A stretch of 28,050 bases of DNA from Priapulus caudatus (taxonomy: Eukaryota > Priapulida > Priapulimorpha > Priapulimorphida > Priapulidae). The stretch lies in contig NW_014577246.1 in the NCBI RefSeq assembly GCF_000485595.1, forward strand, positions 202,369-230,418, read 5' to 3'. Of the stretch, positions 22,501 to 27,200 are shown piece by piece. Every line of letters starts with the position of its first letter. Within the stretch, counting starts at the first letter, position 1. Below the pieces are notes generated by a model. It searched no databases. It was given only the letters and a program-made list of their open reading frames with translations, and had not been told where the DNA came from. Position numbers and translations under genes: made by a program.

Positions 22501-25266
22501 TTTGTTAGATAGATAAAATGACTTACACAATGAATATGAATATGAATATGAATATGAATATGAATATGAATATGAATATGAATATGAATATGAATATGTT
22601 TATGAATGAATATGAATATGAATATGAATATGAATATGAATATGAATATGAATATGAATATGAATATGAATATGAATATGATAACCTTCCACTAGGGGGT
22701 GGTATAATAAATCTACATTACAGATAATTAATATATACACAAATACAGTTGTGTTGACATTGCTGGGTGCATTACTGCTAAAAATGTAGATTGGAGCCTT
22801 CAATGAATATGCGCACGTCGACTTCATACGAATGTGATACCGCAAGCAATATCTGTTATACCGCTATCTATCTATCTGTGGCATACAAACAGCAATATAC
22901 TCTCTGAATCAGTACGATTCTATTAATGATATGAACGCTTGCAACATCTAACAATATATTGCCATTTCTACTACCATTAGTCTCAGTAGAATTTAGCAGC
23001 TGGGTATAAATTATAGATTGGAGGTCCCTATTGCACACAAGGGAATGTGACCTATTGATCGACAGAACACACAGTATATATTTATCAGTCAGGTAGACAT
23101 TTCACACCCAGCAGCTGCCAACAGCAGCACGCCCCTGAAGCATGTATTAGGAAGTTTCACTCTAACATCTAAGCAACTTTTATGTATAGTGTCAGAAATT
23201 GTTGACAGACGCGCAAAGGCAGAAGCAACCGTAAAACTTCAGTGGCCACGAGTAACAACTGATCTCTTAATACTCATTTGATGAATGCAGTTTTCTTGCA
23301 ATATCAAATTTGTTGCATTTGTTTGAGATTTTAATTAGTTGGTTTGTTTGTTCTTTGTTTGCTTCTAGCCAGAACTTTATATAACGTTACTTTCGTGCAA
23401 ATTAAAGCAGATTTCACAAAGTGAAATATCTCTACCACTAAGTTACAGTTATAACAGATGTCTGAGAGTATAGGTATACCTTAGATGATATAATCCTGTT
23501 GTTAGGAAACTTCTGATCGCAAATGTCATCTTCGGTGGATGGTGGAATGCAGTTGCCCACCAACAGAGTCCTAGAAACTGGTGTTGGCTTTCCCTGGAAG
23601 GCCTGATTATAACAAAAAATGTATGTTTAGTACATGCACAGAGCATCTCATGCAATACGTTTACTGTGGTATCACAGGATAGTACAAAGTCACACATACA
23701 CACGCTCTGTGGTCACAGGACAGCATGCATACTATCCACACATTAACACTGTGGCATCACAGGATAGTATGTACACCACCCACGTATGTACACATTGTGT
23801 GGTGTGACAGGAGAGTGAACACTATATACCCACGTATGAAAACAGTCTGTGGCATCACAGGATAGTATGCACACTACCCAAGTATGAACACAGGCTCTGG
23901 TGTGACAGGATAGTACCCACACTACCCACGTATGAACACAATCGCTGGTGCAGCGATGCCAACACATATTTGAAGCAATCTGTAGTTTTGATTCTTTTTT
24001 AATTTTGATTCAATTCTTTGATTCTGAGATGCAATTTCCTGCATTCTGAGGGTAAAAAATGACAATAAATTGACAAAAAAAAAAAAATTTCGATCACAGT
24101 GAAATTCGTAGTTTGATACAAACTGGAAAAGGAATAGAAATTTGTATAAAATACGGATAAATCGTAGTGGTTGGCATCTCTGCTGGTGTGACAGAATAGT
24201 ATCAAGAGCGTATAAAGAAGGGTATTCGCCTTCTAAGTTCTTTATACGCTCTTGATAGTATGCACACTATCCACGTATGTACACTGTATGTAGTGCGACA
24301 TAATAGTACACAGTGCTGTGGTACTTTTATAATCTGCACATACTATATAATCAATATGTCTCAACTAATAGTAATATACATGTATGTAACATACTTTACT
24401 GGCGAGTAATTAGTAGAGTAAGATCTATTTGATAGACAACAACCTGATTACTTATTCATATAGAAAACATACATTTTACATCCGATATTAAAATTCCTTA
24501 CCGGTACTTCAATATGTAGAGTACATAATGCCCTATTAAATTATTCATGCAGTAATTTCTAAATAACAGCACTCACATAAAGTGCACGCACGGACACACG
24601 CATGCCTACACACGAGCTACCTGGCCCCAGCATGACGCCCCCCCCCCCCGGCTGAGGTACTCTGCATAGTGACGTATGTAATATCAAGAGTAGATAATAT
24701 AACAATTGTTATTATCTACTCTTGATAATATATATATACATGCGCTGCATTATTGCCCCATATTTTTCGTTTTCCTTGCCATCTCTTTGCCCCCTAAATT
24801 TTTCCCTTGCCATCTTTTTGCCAATGTTTTTACTATTGAGCCATCTTTTTGCCCCATATTCTCAATGTCAAGCCACCTTTTTGCCCGATGTTTTCGCTGT
24901 CGAGCCATCTTTTTGCCCATAAATTTCCCCATTTAGGTGGAGCACACCTACACCCCCCAAAAGGGGAGTACCCCCCTTACATTTCGATTTAGTGAACGTG
25001 TTTGGGTGCTTTACCTTGGCTATGTTGGACTCGGTTAGCCAGCGGCTAATGAACGTCTGATTGCGCACGTCCTCTCCGTAAGGCACATCCTGATGCTCCT
25101 CGAGGATCTTGGATCGGATGCTGCGCTGCCGATCAAGGTCACTGGTCTGCCGCTGAATGTCGTGCGATGACTTTGCAGAGCCATCTCTCTTCCTCGCCTG
25201 CTGGCTGTTTGTTGAGATTGCCGTGTCGGGCTCGTCCATGCTGCGACCATGGAGTACTCCACCTCT
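1723..25266 (-). CDS. ATP11-like: P4-ATPase (ATP11-type phospholipid flippase), 26 exons, 3' end missing
   Basis: P4-ATPases use ATP to move aminophospholipids from the outer to the cytosolic leaflet of plasma and endomembranes, normally with a CDC50/TMEM30 partner. Twenty-six minus-strand exons, listed separately, join into 1035 codons with every phase matching. Visible landmarks in exon-joined numbering are TM1-2 (exons 3-4), the actuator DGET at 256-259, TM3-4 with the P4-typical PISL at 431-434, phosphorylated Asp484 in DKTGT, SSPDE at 567-571, KGAE at 635-638, TGD at 746-748, GDGANDVS at 860-867, and TM5-7. Residues such as [14 protein letters not shown] and VLCCRM favour class VI (ATP11A/B/C) over ATP8, ATP9 or ATP10; the vertebrate paralogue cannot be assigned. 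TM8-10 and the C-terminal tail were not found, and the first exon may not hold the true start. Several introns carry tandem repeats derived from their own splice borders. Confidence 0.93.
2045..2103 (-). CDS. flippase exon 25 (residues 989-1009), TM7 entry
   Basis: A 59-nt exon encoding [20 protein letters not shown], matching the N..L....F..W segment before TM7 in ATP11. The acceptor is CTGTTGCAG and the donor is G|GTAGGT. It bridges the phases of exons 24 and 26 exactly, which supports it despite its small size. Confidence 0.88.
2381..2700. mobile_element. possible pogo/Tigger-like MITE
   Basis: The left end reads TCTATTATCCAAAATTCTG. The right end, read in reverse, starts TCTATTATCTGAAACC. 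Both are followed inwards by CCGAAA-rich sequence typical of pogo/Tigger terminal regions. It lies in intron 24 and no transposase is present. Confidence 0.4.
2701..3275. mobile_element. possible second degenerate inverted-repeat element
   Basis: The segment is bounded by related ATAATAGATTGTATAT blocks at about 2689-2704 and 3261-3276 and by CGGATAAT near both ends. Its base composition is more GC-rich than the surrounding intron. Open frames inside have no recognisable protein. It may be a pogo-like remnant or a low-copy insertion. Confidence 0.3.
3327..3457 (-). CDS. flippase exon 24 (residues 946-989), TM6
   Basis: A 131-nt exon encoding [20 protein letters not shown] followed by [10 protein letters not shown] and ending DDPTLY. 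The YN..FTSLP.L motif of TM6 is recognisable, here with LTSLCP. It ends in phase 2 at AG|GTAATG. Confidence 0.96.
3458..4039. other. intron 23, distal part
   Basis: Non-coding intron of the flippase gene. I see no repeat, RNA gene or supported reading frame here. Confidence 0.6.
4040..4530. repeat. (TC)n/(GA)n low-complexity tract
   Basis: Nearly pure pyrimidine on the plus strand with CTCTCT runs interrupted by CG and TT. It begins about 25-30 nt inside the donor of exon 23, so the flippase pre-mRNA carries about 490 nt of GA-rich sequence straight after that donor. Reading frames made of Arg/Glu across it are composition artefacts. Confidence 0.95.
4556..4615 (-). CDS. flippase exon 23 (residues 926-945), TM5
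   Basis: Twenty codons, [20 protein letters not shown], matching the TM5 exit after FFYK (family N.CFI.PQ). The acceptor is TTTCCAG and the donor is CAG|GTGAGT. A long (GA)n tract starts about 30 nt into the following intron. Confidence 0.95.
4874..5019 (-). CDS. flippase exon 22 (residues 877-925), TM5 entry
   Basis: A 146-nt exon encoding [20 protein letters not shown] followed by [14 protein letters not shown] and YFFYK. GKEGRQA..SD and VHGH are family signatures. The acceptor is TATTGCAG and the donor AAG|GTCAGC is weak. It is separated from exon 21 by 5.4 kb holding the array and the noisy gene copy. Confidence 0.97.
5098..5245. repeat. pentanucleotide microsatellite
   Basis: TGTTG units from about 5108 to 5177 grade into TGATG units to about 5220, flanked by TTATG/TTACG variants. 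It lies about 80 nt upstream of the exon 22 acceptor in intron 21. Confidence 0.9.
5246..6305. other. intron 21 segment without recognised content
   Basis: Clean, non-repetitive AT-rich sequence with a few short reading frames on both strands that resemble nothing I know. It ends where the error-rich segment begins. Confidence 0.55.
6310..7390 (+). pseudogene. second, frame-broken copy of the four-pass repeat protein
   Basis: Collinear with 2-757 and recognisable throughout, but the frame is broken by single-base insertions and deletions every 10-20 bases. About 11 copies of the 36-bp repeat (6320-6710) precede the membrane region, against 3.5 visible in the first copy. From the shared GTGGGC (105 and 6701) to the shared CCCCTGCAAT (1281 and 7971), this copy is 94 bases longer. 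That insertion excess resembles raw long-read error rather than decay. The end of the frame differs genuinely: about 25 bases after TATCGG are unlike the first copy. It sits antisense in intron 21 of the flippase gene and may be an intact gene in reality. Confidence 0.75.
7391..8010. repeat. duplicated 3' flank of the four-pass gene
   Basis: Matches 758-1311 in order with frequent single-base indels, ending shortly after the shared CCCCTGCAAT. Beyond this point the two copies diverge: here the sequence enters the 55-bp array. Confidence 0.85.
8026..10440 (-). repeat. 55-bp tandem array derived from exon 21 and its splice donor
   Basis: About 43 units. The last units (10205-10440) are identical with a period of exactly 55. 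On the minus strand each unit holds GATACAGGAGGCTGAAGTAG, then GAATCGGTGAGT (end of exon 21 and donor), then intronic GTAACTATGTAAGTGT. Units from 8026 to about 10200 carry frequent single-base indels consistent with unpolished reads. One unit at about 9374-9425 has the exon-type core (CATCGTTCGCACCATC on the plus strand) and a 51-52 bp length. Another at about 8440 is intermediate. Confidence 0.95.
10420..10522 (-). CDS. flippase exon 21 (residues 843-877), GDGAND hinge motif
   Basis: A 103-nt exon starting [20 protein letters not shown] and continuing [22 protein letters not shown] is the universal P-type hinge motif that completes the catalytic site. The donor G|GTGAGT pairs in phase with exon 22 (G|GT ATC). 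The last 25 nt plus the donor form the first unit of the 55-bp array, and the preceding 51 nt are its diverged ancestor. Confidence 0.97.
10523..11118. other. intron 20
   Basis: AT-rich non-coding intron between exons 20 and 21. No repeat or gene was recognised. Confidence 0.6.
11119..11272 (-). CDS. flippase exon 20 (residues 791-842)
   Basis: A 154-nt exon including [14 protein letters not shown] and ending [18 protein letters not shown] and VLCCRM.P.QKA are P4 signatures, the latter strongly ATP11-like. The acceptor is GTGACAG and the donor is CTG|GTGAGT. Confidence 0.97.
11336..11364. repeat. direct repeat of the exon 19 donor region (distal copy)
   Basis: Twenty-nine bases starting AGCTTTTACGCTGCATC match 11584-11612 with one mismatch. 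The second copy contains the exon 19 splice donor on the minus strand, so this copy carries a duplicate AGTAAGTTACGAG donor-like site. Confidence 0.85.
11362..11572. mobile_element. TTCGCG-rich MITE, copy 1
   Basis: The terminal inverted repeat is ACTGTATACGC / GCGTATACAGT (11 bp, perfect). The interior has repeated TTCGCG and CGCGAAA blocks. It is 211 bp long and non-coding. A 185-bp relative is at 15031-15215. The superfamily is not assigned. Confidence 0.8.
11612..11760 (-). CDS. flippase exon 19 (residues 742-791), TGD motif
   Basis: A 149-nt exon starting [20 protein letters not shown]; Asp748 of TGD belongs to the Mg/phosphate site. The tail is Gln- and Lys-rich. It ends in phase 2 at GA|GTAAGT. 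The 29 nt spanning the donor recur as a direct repeat beyond a MITE in intron 19. Confidence 0.96.
11966..12088 (-). CDS. flippase exon 18 (residues 701-741), [13 protein letters not shown]
   Basis: Forty-one codons including [20 protein letters not shown] and ending AGIK. The G.T..ED.LQ segment is universal in P4-ATPases. Phase is 0 at both ends; the donor is AAG|GTAGGT. Confidence 0.96.
12089..12621. other. intron 17
   Basis: Non-coding. A G-rich stretch at about 12265-12305 (GGTGGTTGGGGGTGGTGG) could form a quadruplex on the plus strand. Nothing else was recognised. Confidence 0.5.
12622..12735 (-). CDS. flippase exon 17 (residues 663-700)
   Basis: Thirty-eight codons starting [18 protein letters not shown] and ending [12 protein letters not shown] is the conserved hinge between the nucleotide-binding and phosphorylation domains. 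The acceptor is TGTAG and the donor is AAG|GTGTGT. Confidence 0.95.
12736..13205. other. intron 16, proximal part
   Basis: AT-rich intron with a short (AAT)n run at about 12895-12920. No gene or larger repeat was seen. Confidence 0.5.
13206..13524. mobile_element. hAT-like MITE, copy 1
   Basis: It begins CAGAGAGCCAAC and ends GTTGGCATCTCTG, a terminal inverted repeat of the CAGAGATGCCAAC type with one base lost on the left. Its interior shares long stretches with 23951-24182, for example TTGATTCTGAGATGCAATTT. No clear target duplication remains. It has no coding capacity. Confidence 0.75.
13587..13690 (-). CDS. flippase exon 16 (residues 628-662), KGAE nucleotide site
   Basis: A 104-nt exon encoding [18 protein letters not shown] and on to HVDDFAM. 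The Lys of KGA (635) lines the ATP pocket. The acceptor is TTTGCAG and the donor is ATG|GTAAGT. Confidence 0.96.
13691..14103. other. intron 15
   Basis: AT-rich intron. The long minus-strand frame that runs here is exon 15 reading through its donor, not a separate gene. Confidence 0.6.
14104..14246 (-). CDS. flippase exon 15 (residues 580-628), nucleotide-binding domain
   Basis: A 143-nt exon beginning [12 protein letters not shown] and including [19 protein letters not shown]. The VLEFD..RK.MSV segment is conserved throughout P4-ATPases. It completes Arg580 from exon 14 and ends in phase 1 at G|GTGAGT. Confidence 0.97.
14247..14875. other. intron 14, distal part
   Basis: Non-coding intron with G-rich patches. 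No repeat or gene was recognised. Confidence 0.5.
14877..15015. repeat. direct repeat flanking MITE copy 2 (left copy)
   Basis: It starts AATATGACATGCGACTGCAC and resembles 15224-15350 over roughly 130 bp at about three quarters identity by eye. The right copy lies about 30 bp from the exon 14 donor. Confidence 0.7.
15031..15215. mobile_element. TTCGCG-rich MITE, copy 2
   Basis: The same family as 11362-11572: it opens ACTGTATACG, closes GCGTATACAGT and shares the TTCGCGAATTTCGCGAACGC core. As with the first copy, it sits between two copies of a local direct duplication. Confidence 0.8.
15224..15350. repeat. direct repeat flanking MITE copy 2 (right copy)
   Basis: A degenerate copy of 14877-15015 offset by about 347 bp. 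It begins AATATGACATGTCACTGCAC and runs close to the exon 14 donor. Confidence 0.7.
15382..15524 (-). CDS. flippase exon 14 (residues 533-580), nucleotide-binding domain
   Basis: A 143-nt exon encoding [12 protein letters not shown], a short acidic loop, then [21 protein letters not shown] is the P4 N-domain motif. The acceptor is ATTGCAG and the donor CG|GTACTG is weak. A degenerate direct duplication separated by a MITE begins just beyond the donor. Confidence 0.93.
15525..16367. other. intron 13 with small repeats
   Basis: A short duplication (TTTCACGAAGCGTAAT at about 15576 and 15632, each followed by AATCATGATTAA) lies upstream of the exon 14 acceptor. At about 15910-16055 there is a degenerate 30-36 bp repeat with the core GTGTTTTAACATGGC. 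No coding content was seen. Confidence 0.5.
16368..16532 (-). CDS. flippase exon 13 (residues 478-532), phosphorylation site DKTGT
   Basis: Fifty-five codons starting [19 protein letters not shown]. Asp484 is the residue phosphorylated by ATP in the P-type cycle. The rest enters the nucleotide-binding domain. Phase is 0 at both ends; the donor is ACG|GTGAGT. Confidence 0.98.
16533..17004. other. intron 12
   Basis: Non-coding intron; no repeats or genes recognised. Confidence 0.6.
17005..17120 (-). CDS. flippase exon 12 (residues 439-477)
   Basis: A 116-nt exon encoding [20 protein letters not shown] and ending [11 protein letters not shown], the segment directly before the phosphorylation site. 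The acceptor is TACCAG and the donor is CAG|GTAATA. Confidence 0.97.
17121..18144. other. intron 11
   Basis: About 1 kb of AT-rich intron. I see no repeat, RNA gene or supported reading frame. Confidence 0.6.
18145..18226 (-). CDS. flippase exon 11 (residues 412-439), TM4 with PISL
   Basis: An 82-nt exon encoding [20 protein letters not shown] followed by ISLYVTL. The PISL sequence replaces the PEGL of cation pumps and is diagnostic of P4-ATPases. The exon ends in phase 1 at G|GTAAGT. Confidence 0.97.
18321..18707 (-). repeat. degenerate tandem repeat across the exon 10 donor
   Basis: Six monomers of about 60-70 bp begin near 18321, 18391, 18485, 18542, 18612 and 18672 on the plus strand. 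Each carries a form of TACGTA.ATTGATAG..TT followed by TGTGGGG and AGATAC. Alternate monomers are more alike, giving a dimer near 130 bp. The right-most unit is exonic: its last 29 bp are the end of exon 10, and its TACGTAC contains the donor. Confidence 0.8.
18679..18811 (-). CDS. flippase exon 10 (residues 367-411), TM3
   Basis: A 133-nt exon encoding [20 protein letters not shown] and on to PQKPIN; the hydrophobic stretch is TM3. The donor is AAT|GTACGT. The final 29 nt of the exon plus the donor are the right-hand member of a tandem repeat that fills the start of intron 10. Confidence 0.92.
19086..19167 (-). CDS. flippase exon 9 (residues 340-367)
   Basis: An 82-nt exon encoding [20 protein letters not shown] and on to STVEK. 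YTG..TKMALN is the conserved segment before TM3 in ATP11 proteins. It ends in phase 2 at AA|GTAAGT. Confidence 0.95.
19168..19564. other. intron 8
   Basis: AT-rich intron without recognised features. Confidence 0.6.
19565..19629 (-). CDS. flippase exon 8 (residues 318-340)
   Basis: A 65-nt exon encoding [20 protein letters not shown] and the first base of the following Gly. The LLRGA.LKNTE motif is a family hallmark. The acceptor is CTCCAG and the donor is TTTG|GTGAGT. Confidence 0.95.
19665..19900. repeat. pyrimidine-rich tract in intron 7
   Basis: C/T-rich on the plus strand (CTCCCACCTCTCTCC and similar), hence purine-rich in the flippase transcript. Reading frames across it are compositional. 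Confidence 0.8.
19936..20102 (-). CDS. flippase exon 7 (residues 263-318), actuator domain
   Basis: Begins IHCC and includes [19 protein letters not shown], matching the conserved ECE.P..DLY.F.G segment of ATP11 proteins. The exon is 167 nt and ends in phase 2 at CA|GTGAGT, completed to Gln by exon 8. Confidence 0.95.
20103..20851. other. intron 6
   Basis: Non-coding intron; nothing recognised beyond splice sites. Confidence 0.6.
20852..20980 (-). CDS. flippase exon 6 (residues 220-262), actuator domain with DGET
   Basis: Forty-three codons including [18 protein letters not shown] and [16 protein letters not shown] (256-259) is the dephosphorylation motif of the actuator domain. Phase is 0 at both ends. 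The donor AAG|GTCAGC has the unusual C at +3. Confidence 0.97.
21029..21184 (-). repeat. 66-bp tandem duplication of the exon 5 3' end and donor
   Basis: Two full 66-bp units (21029-21094 and 21095-21160) and the exonic source (21161-21184) share ATATCCTGAGATCTAACTTC on the plus strand with a change or two. The duplicated units hold the exon end GATATTACT and a GTAAGA/GTGAGA donor. They account for most of the 176-nt intron 5. Confidence 0.92.
21157..21264 (-). CDS. flippase exon 5 (residues 184-219), start of actuator domain
   Basis: Thirty-six codons beginning [18 protein letters not shown], the post-TM2 signature of P4-ATPases, and ending VRSQDIT before VGDLV of exon 6. The donor is ACT|GTGAGA. 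The last 24 nt of the exon plus the donor are repeated in tandem through most of intron 5. Confidence 0.93.
21265..21729. other. intron 4
   Basis: AT-rich, non-coding, no repeats recognised. Confidence 0.6.
21730..21813 (-). CDS. flippase exon 4 (residues 156-183), TM1-TM2
   Basis: Twenty-eight codons. The peptide contains [17 protein letters not shown] followed by SVTAVKQ, matching the ATP11 TM2 region. The acceptor is CCTGTAG; the nearer AG would put a stop in frame, which decides the border. The donor is CAG|GTGAGC. Confidence 0.93.
21814..22294. other. intron 3
   Basis: Non-coding intron; nothing recognised. Confidence 0.6.
22295..22384 (-). CDS. flippase exon 3 (residues 126-155), TM1 entry
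   Basis: Thirty codons starting [17 protein letters not shown] and running into the TM1 start [12 protein letters not shown]. This is one of the most conserved stretches of the P4-ATPase family. The acceptor is TACTGCAATA read in reverse (TTGCAG) and the donor is CAG|GTGTGT. Confidence 0.95.
22530..22680. repeat. (ATGAAT)n hexanucleotide microsatellite
   Basis: About 25 tandem hexamers with a small interruption near 22597. Frames reading Met-Asn, Glu-Tyr or His-Ile repeats are artefacts of the hexamer. Confidence 0.97.
22681..23479. other. intron 2, remainder
   Basis: AT-rich intron; no recognised feature. Confidence 0.6.
23480..23602 (-). CDS. flippase exon 2 (residues 85-125)
   Basis: Forty-one codons from a TAATCAG acceptor to an AAG|GTATAC donor. 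The peptide contains RTLLVGN and ends [10 protein letters not shown], the conserved pre-TM1 segment of P4-ATPases (typically ...P.NRI.SSKY). Phase is 0 at both ends. Confidence 0.9.
23951..24182. mobile_element. hAT-like MITE, copy 2
   Basis: The ends are CAGCGATGCCAAC and GTTGGCATCTCTG, a 13-bp inverted repeat with one mismatch. It interrupts a minisatellite unit, and CTGGTG is repeated on both sides (6-8 bp depending on the exact end), in keeping with the 8-bp target duplication of hAT elements. The interior matches 13206-13524 with a deletion. Confidence 0.82.
24200..24257. mobile_element. 58-bp palindromic insert, TATCAAGAG termini
   Basis: Perfect 20-bp inverted arms (24200-24219 and 24238-24257) around an 18-nt loop. 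It interrupts the minisatellite sequence GATAGTATGCAC at TA, suggesting insertion with TA duplication. It shares its outer nine bases with 24682-24727. Confidence 0.75.
24682..24727. mobile_element. 46-bp palindromic insert, TATCAAGAG termini
   Basis: Eighteen-base perfect arms (24682-24699 and 24710-24727) around a short, itself palindromic centre (AACAATTGTT). The ends TATCAAGAG / CTCTTGATA equal those of 24200-24257. Confidence 0.7.
24755..24935. repeat. degenerate 33-36 bp repeat
   Basis: Five or six copies of a GCCATCTTTTTGCC core separated by T-rich spacers lie in intron 1 just downstream (in transcript sense) of exon 1. A C-homopolymer of about 11 bases lies nearby at 24638-24648. Confidence 0.8.
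25015..25266 (-). CDS. flippase exon 1 (residues 1-84), N-terminal cytosolic region
   Basis: The frame is open for 84 codons between a TTGGTGCAG acceptor and an AAG|GTAAAG donor, ending in phase 0. It is hydrophilic and rich in charged residues, Ser and Gln, and I recognise no domain. The first in-frame Met (at 25237-25239, in SMDEPD) could be the initiator, or upstream exons may exist to the right. This is longer than the usual ATP11 N-terminus before the VGN motif, so its membership rests on position, phase and splice sites rather than homology. Confidence 0.65.
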
Positions 25267-25915
25267 CTGCACCAACAACCGAACAGAAATCTCAATGCAG
25301 ACAAGCAATTAATCAGCAATCAGCTACTGTAGTGCTAATTGTTAATTATTAAAATGCATACCTTTAAATGACAAATGTACCCCACCGCTTTGTGCCACAA
25401 CTGAACAGAAAGTTAACTGCAGACCAGCAATCAGCTACCGTAGTGCTAATTGCTCATTATTAAAATGCATACCTTTTAAAAATGACAAATGTACCCCACC
25501 ACTCTGTGCCACAACTGAACAGAAAGTTCACTGCAGACCAGCAACTAACCAGATACCGTAGTGCTAATTGCAAAATTGCACACCTTTTAAATGTACCCCA
25601 CCACCGCTCTGCAGCACATCCGAACAGAAAGTGAATTGTAGACCAGCAAGCAGCTAGTGTACTGCTAATTGCTAAAATGCATACCTTTAAATGTACCCCA
25701 CCGCTCTGCAGCACAACCGAAAGAAAATCTCAATGCAGACCAGTAATTAATCAGCTACCGTAGTGCTAATTGTTAATTGCTAAAATGTATAGATTTAAAT
25801 GTACCCCACCGCTCTGCACTACAACCAAACAGAAAGTTAATTGTAGACCAGCAATTAGCTAGTGTAGTGCTAATTGCTAATTACTAAAATGCATACCTTT
25901 ATGTGTACCCCTTTA
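25254..25915 (-). repeat. 100-123 bp tandem repeat across the exon 1 acceptor
   Basis: Units start at GTAC(C/T)CCACC near 25254, 25377, 25491, 25593, 25693 and 25801, with a partial at 25915. The left-most unit contains the first 13 nt of exon 1 and its acceptor. The others carry the matching GCAGAGCGGTGGGGTAC sequence (with substitutions) and, in most, AAAG|GTATGC, a donor-like site, just downstream. Confidence 0.88.
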
Positions 25916-27140
25916 AATAAGGACAAGTGGAAAAACTTCAATGCATGGCGCAGGTGTTATCAGAAGTGTGTGACATTAGAGGCCAACTTATTTATTATCA
26001 CACACTTGATGATATGTAATCAGAGAGAAAGCATGGAAGTAAACTGTGAATGTCTGTTCCACAGGTCACTCACAACTGTGCAAAGAATCTAATCTCAACG
26101 TACGTATCACACCAAAAATAGACATGACAAGAATCTTGTCTAAGAGCAAGTCTAGTCCTATCTATTCTAGCTGCGACTAACCATAGTAGTTTTTTGGTGA
26201 CACACACTGAGACACAGACAGCATTGTACATACTACACAGAGCAAGTATTTGCACGGACATAAGAAATGTCCATGCCAGTCTGACAGCAAATTTGTCACA
26301 GTCAACTCACGGGTTATTTCTATAAAAAAACATCTATAAAGCCCACGTGCTCGAGATCAGTCGTTTTTTACGTGTCATTTCAGTGTCACGTATATTCAAC
26401 ACTGCAGGAGGTAATGCCAATACTAATGTAAGCTTGCCATATCCCGACTTACGAATAAAAGCAAAACGTAAACACTACTGAGCTACCCACAAAAAACCCC
26501 ACAGAATGCGGACTTATTATCACATGCCAACACGTGTTTTTCTGGAGGCTAGGTGATATATTAATAATATTAGTATTACACCCCCCCCCCAAGTGTAATA
26601 CTGCACTATGTAAATTAGGGGCTCCCAACCATCACATCGCTGCACGCTGGGGTGCCATGGTCCAAACCCTAGGAGGACGTAGCCAAATTTATGTACAAAA
26701 AGTAAAACTCAAAGATATTTTTATCAGCATATATGGCTGTATTGCTGCGAACTCATGTGCCGCGCGTAATCAGGTGTGTTTACTTACTAATATCTCTTTA
26801 CATATCGTGCGTCACATAGCTGTTAGGTGACAGTCTTGATTTGCAGACTTATTCTTTATGTTTCAAGGCGTGATGATATTGTCATCAACGTATCATGTGT
26901 ATTAATTGTGTATGCAAGTGTACTGTATGTTCTCTTGATCAATTCCTGTCTGTGACCTCATAGCCTGTCTTGGACCAATGCACCCAATTGCACCATTTTT
27001 TCAAAAATTTTCAGGGGGGTGGGGGCATTCACCCGCCCCCCTGGCTGAGCGAGCACCTGCGGTGCTGATTTACCATCTCACAGACCTTTTTGGCAACTGG
27101 GGAAACACTGTATGTATATCTATATCTATATCTATATATA
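25916..27140. other. region upstream of the recognised flippase exons
   Basis: No exon or promoter could be supported. An imperfect inverted repeat with TATCA ends lies at 25958-26014, a C-homopolymer near 26580-26592, and a GC-rich inverted patch near 27015-27075. First exons or the promoter of the flippase may lie here unrecognised. Confidence 0.4.
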
Positions 27141-27200
27141 TACAGCCCGACCTCCTTTATCCGGCAATCCGTTATCCGGAAATCTCTTTAGCCGCGAACT
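27141..27200. mobile_element. single pogo/Tigger-like terminal sequence
   Basis: CCTCCTTTATCCGGCAATCC followed by GTTATCCGGAAATC has the pattern of a pogo-like inverted repeat end. I did not find the opposite end in the window. Confidence 0.35.

Larger units (their letters stand above)
23660..24320. repeat. ~49-bp minisatellite in intron 1, interrupted by two insertions
   Basis: Units share CACAGGATAGTATGCACAC and CCACGTATG with anchors near 23677, 23716, 23758, 23808, 23857, 23906, 24190 and 24296. The array is split by a hAT-like MITE (23951-24182) and a 58-bp palindromic insert (24200-24257), so both insertions are younger than the array. Confidence 0.85.

Noticed and set aside
22518-22845. 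Met-Asn / Glu-Tyr and His-Ile repeat frames on both strands
   Set aside because: Pure products of the (ATGAAT)n hexamer with no other support.
25254-25915. A regular array of 21-nt micro-exons
   Set aside because: Only one unit gives a clean 21-nt, in-phase segment; others are 25 or 31 nt or lack a donor or acceptor, so I report it only as a possibility.
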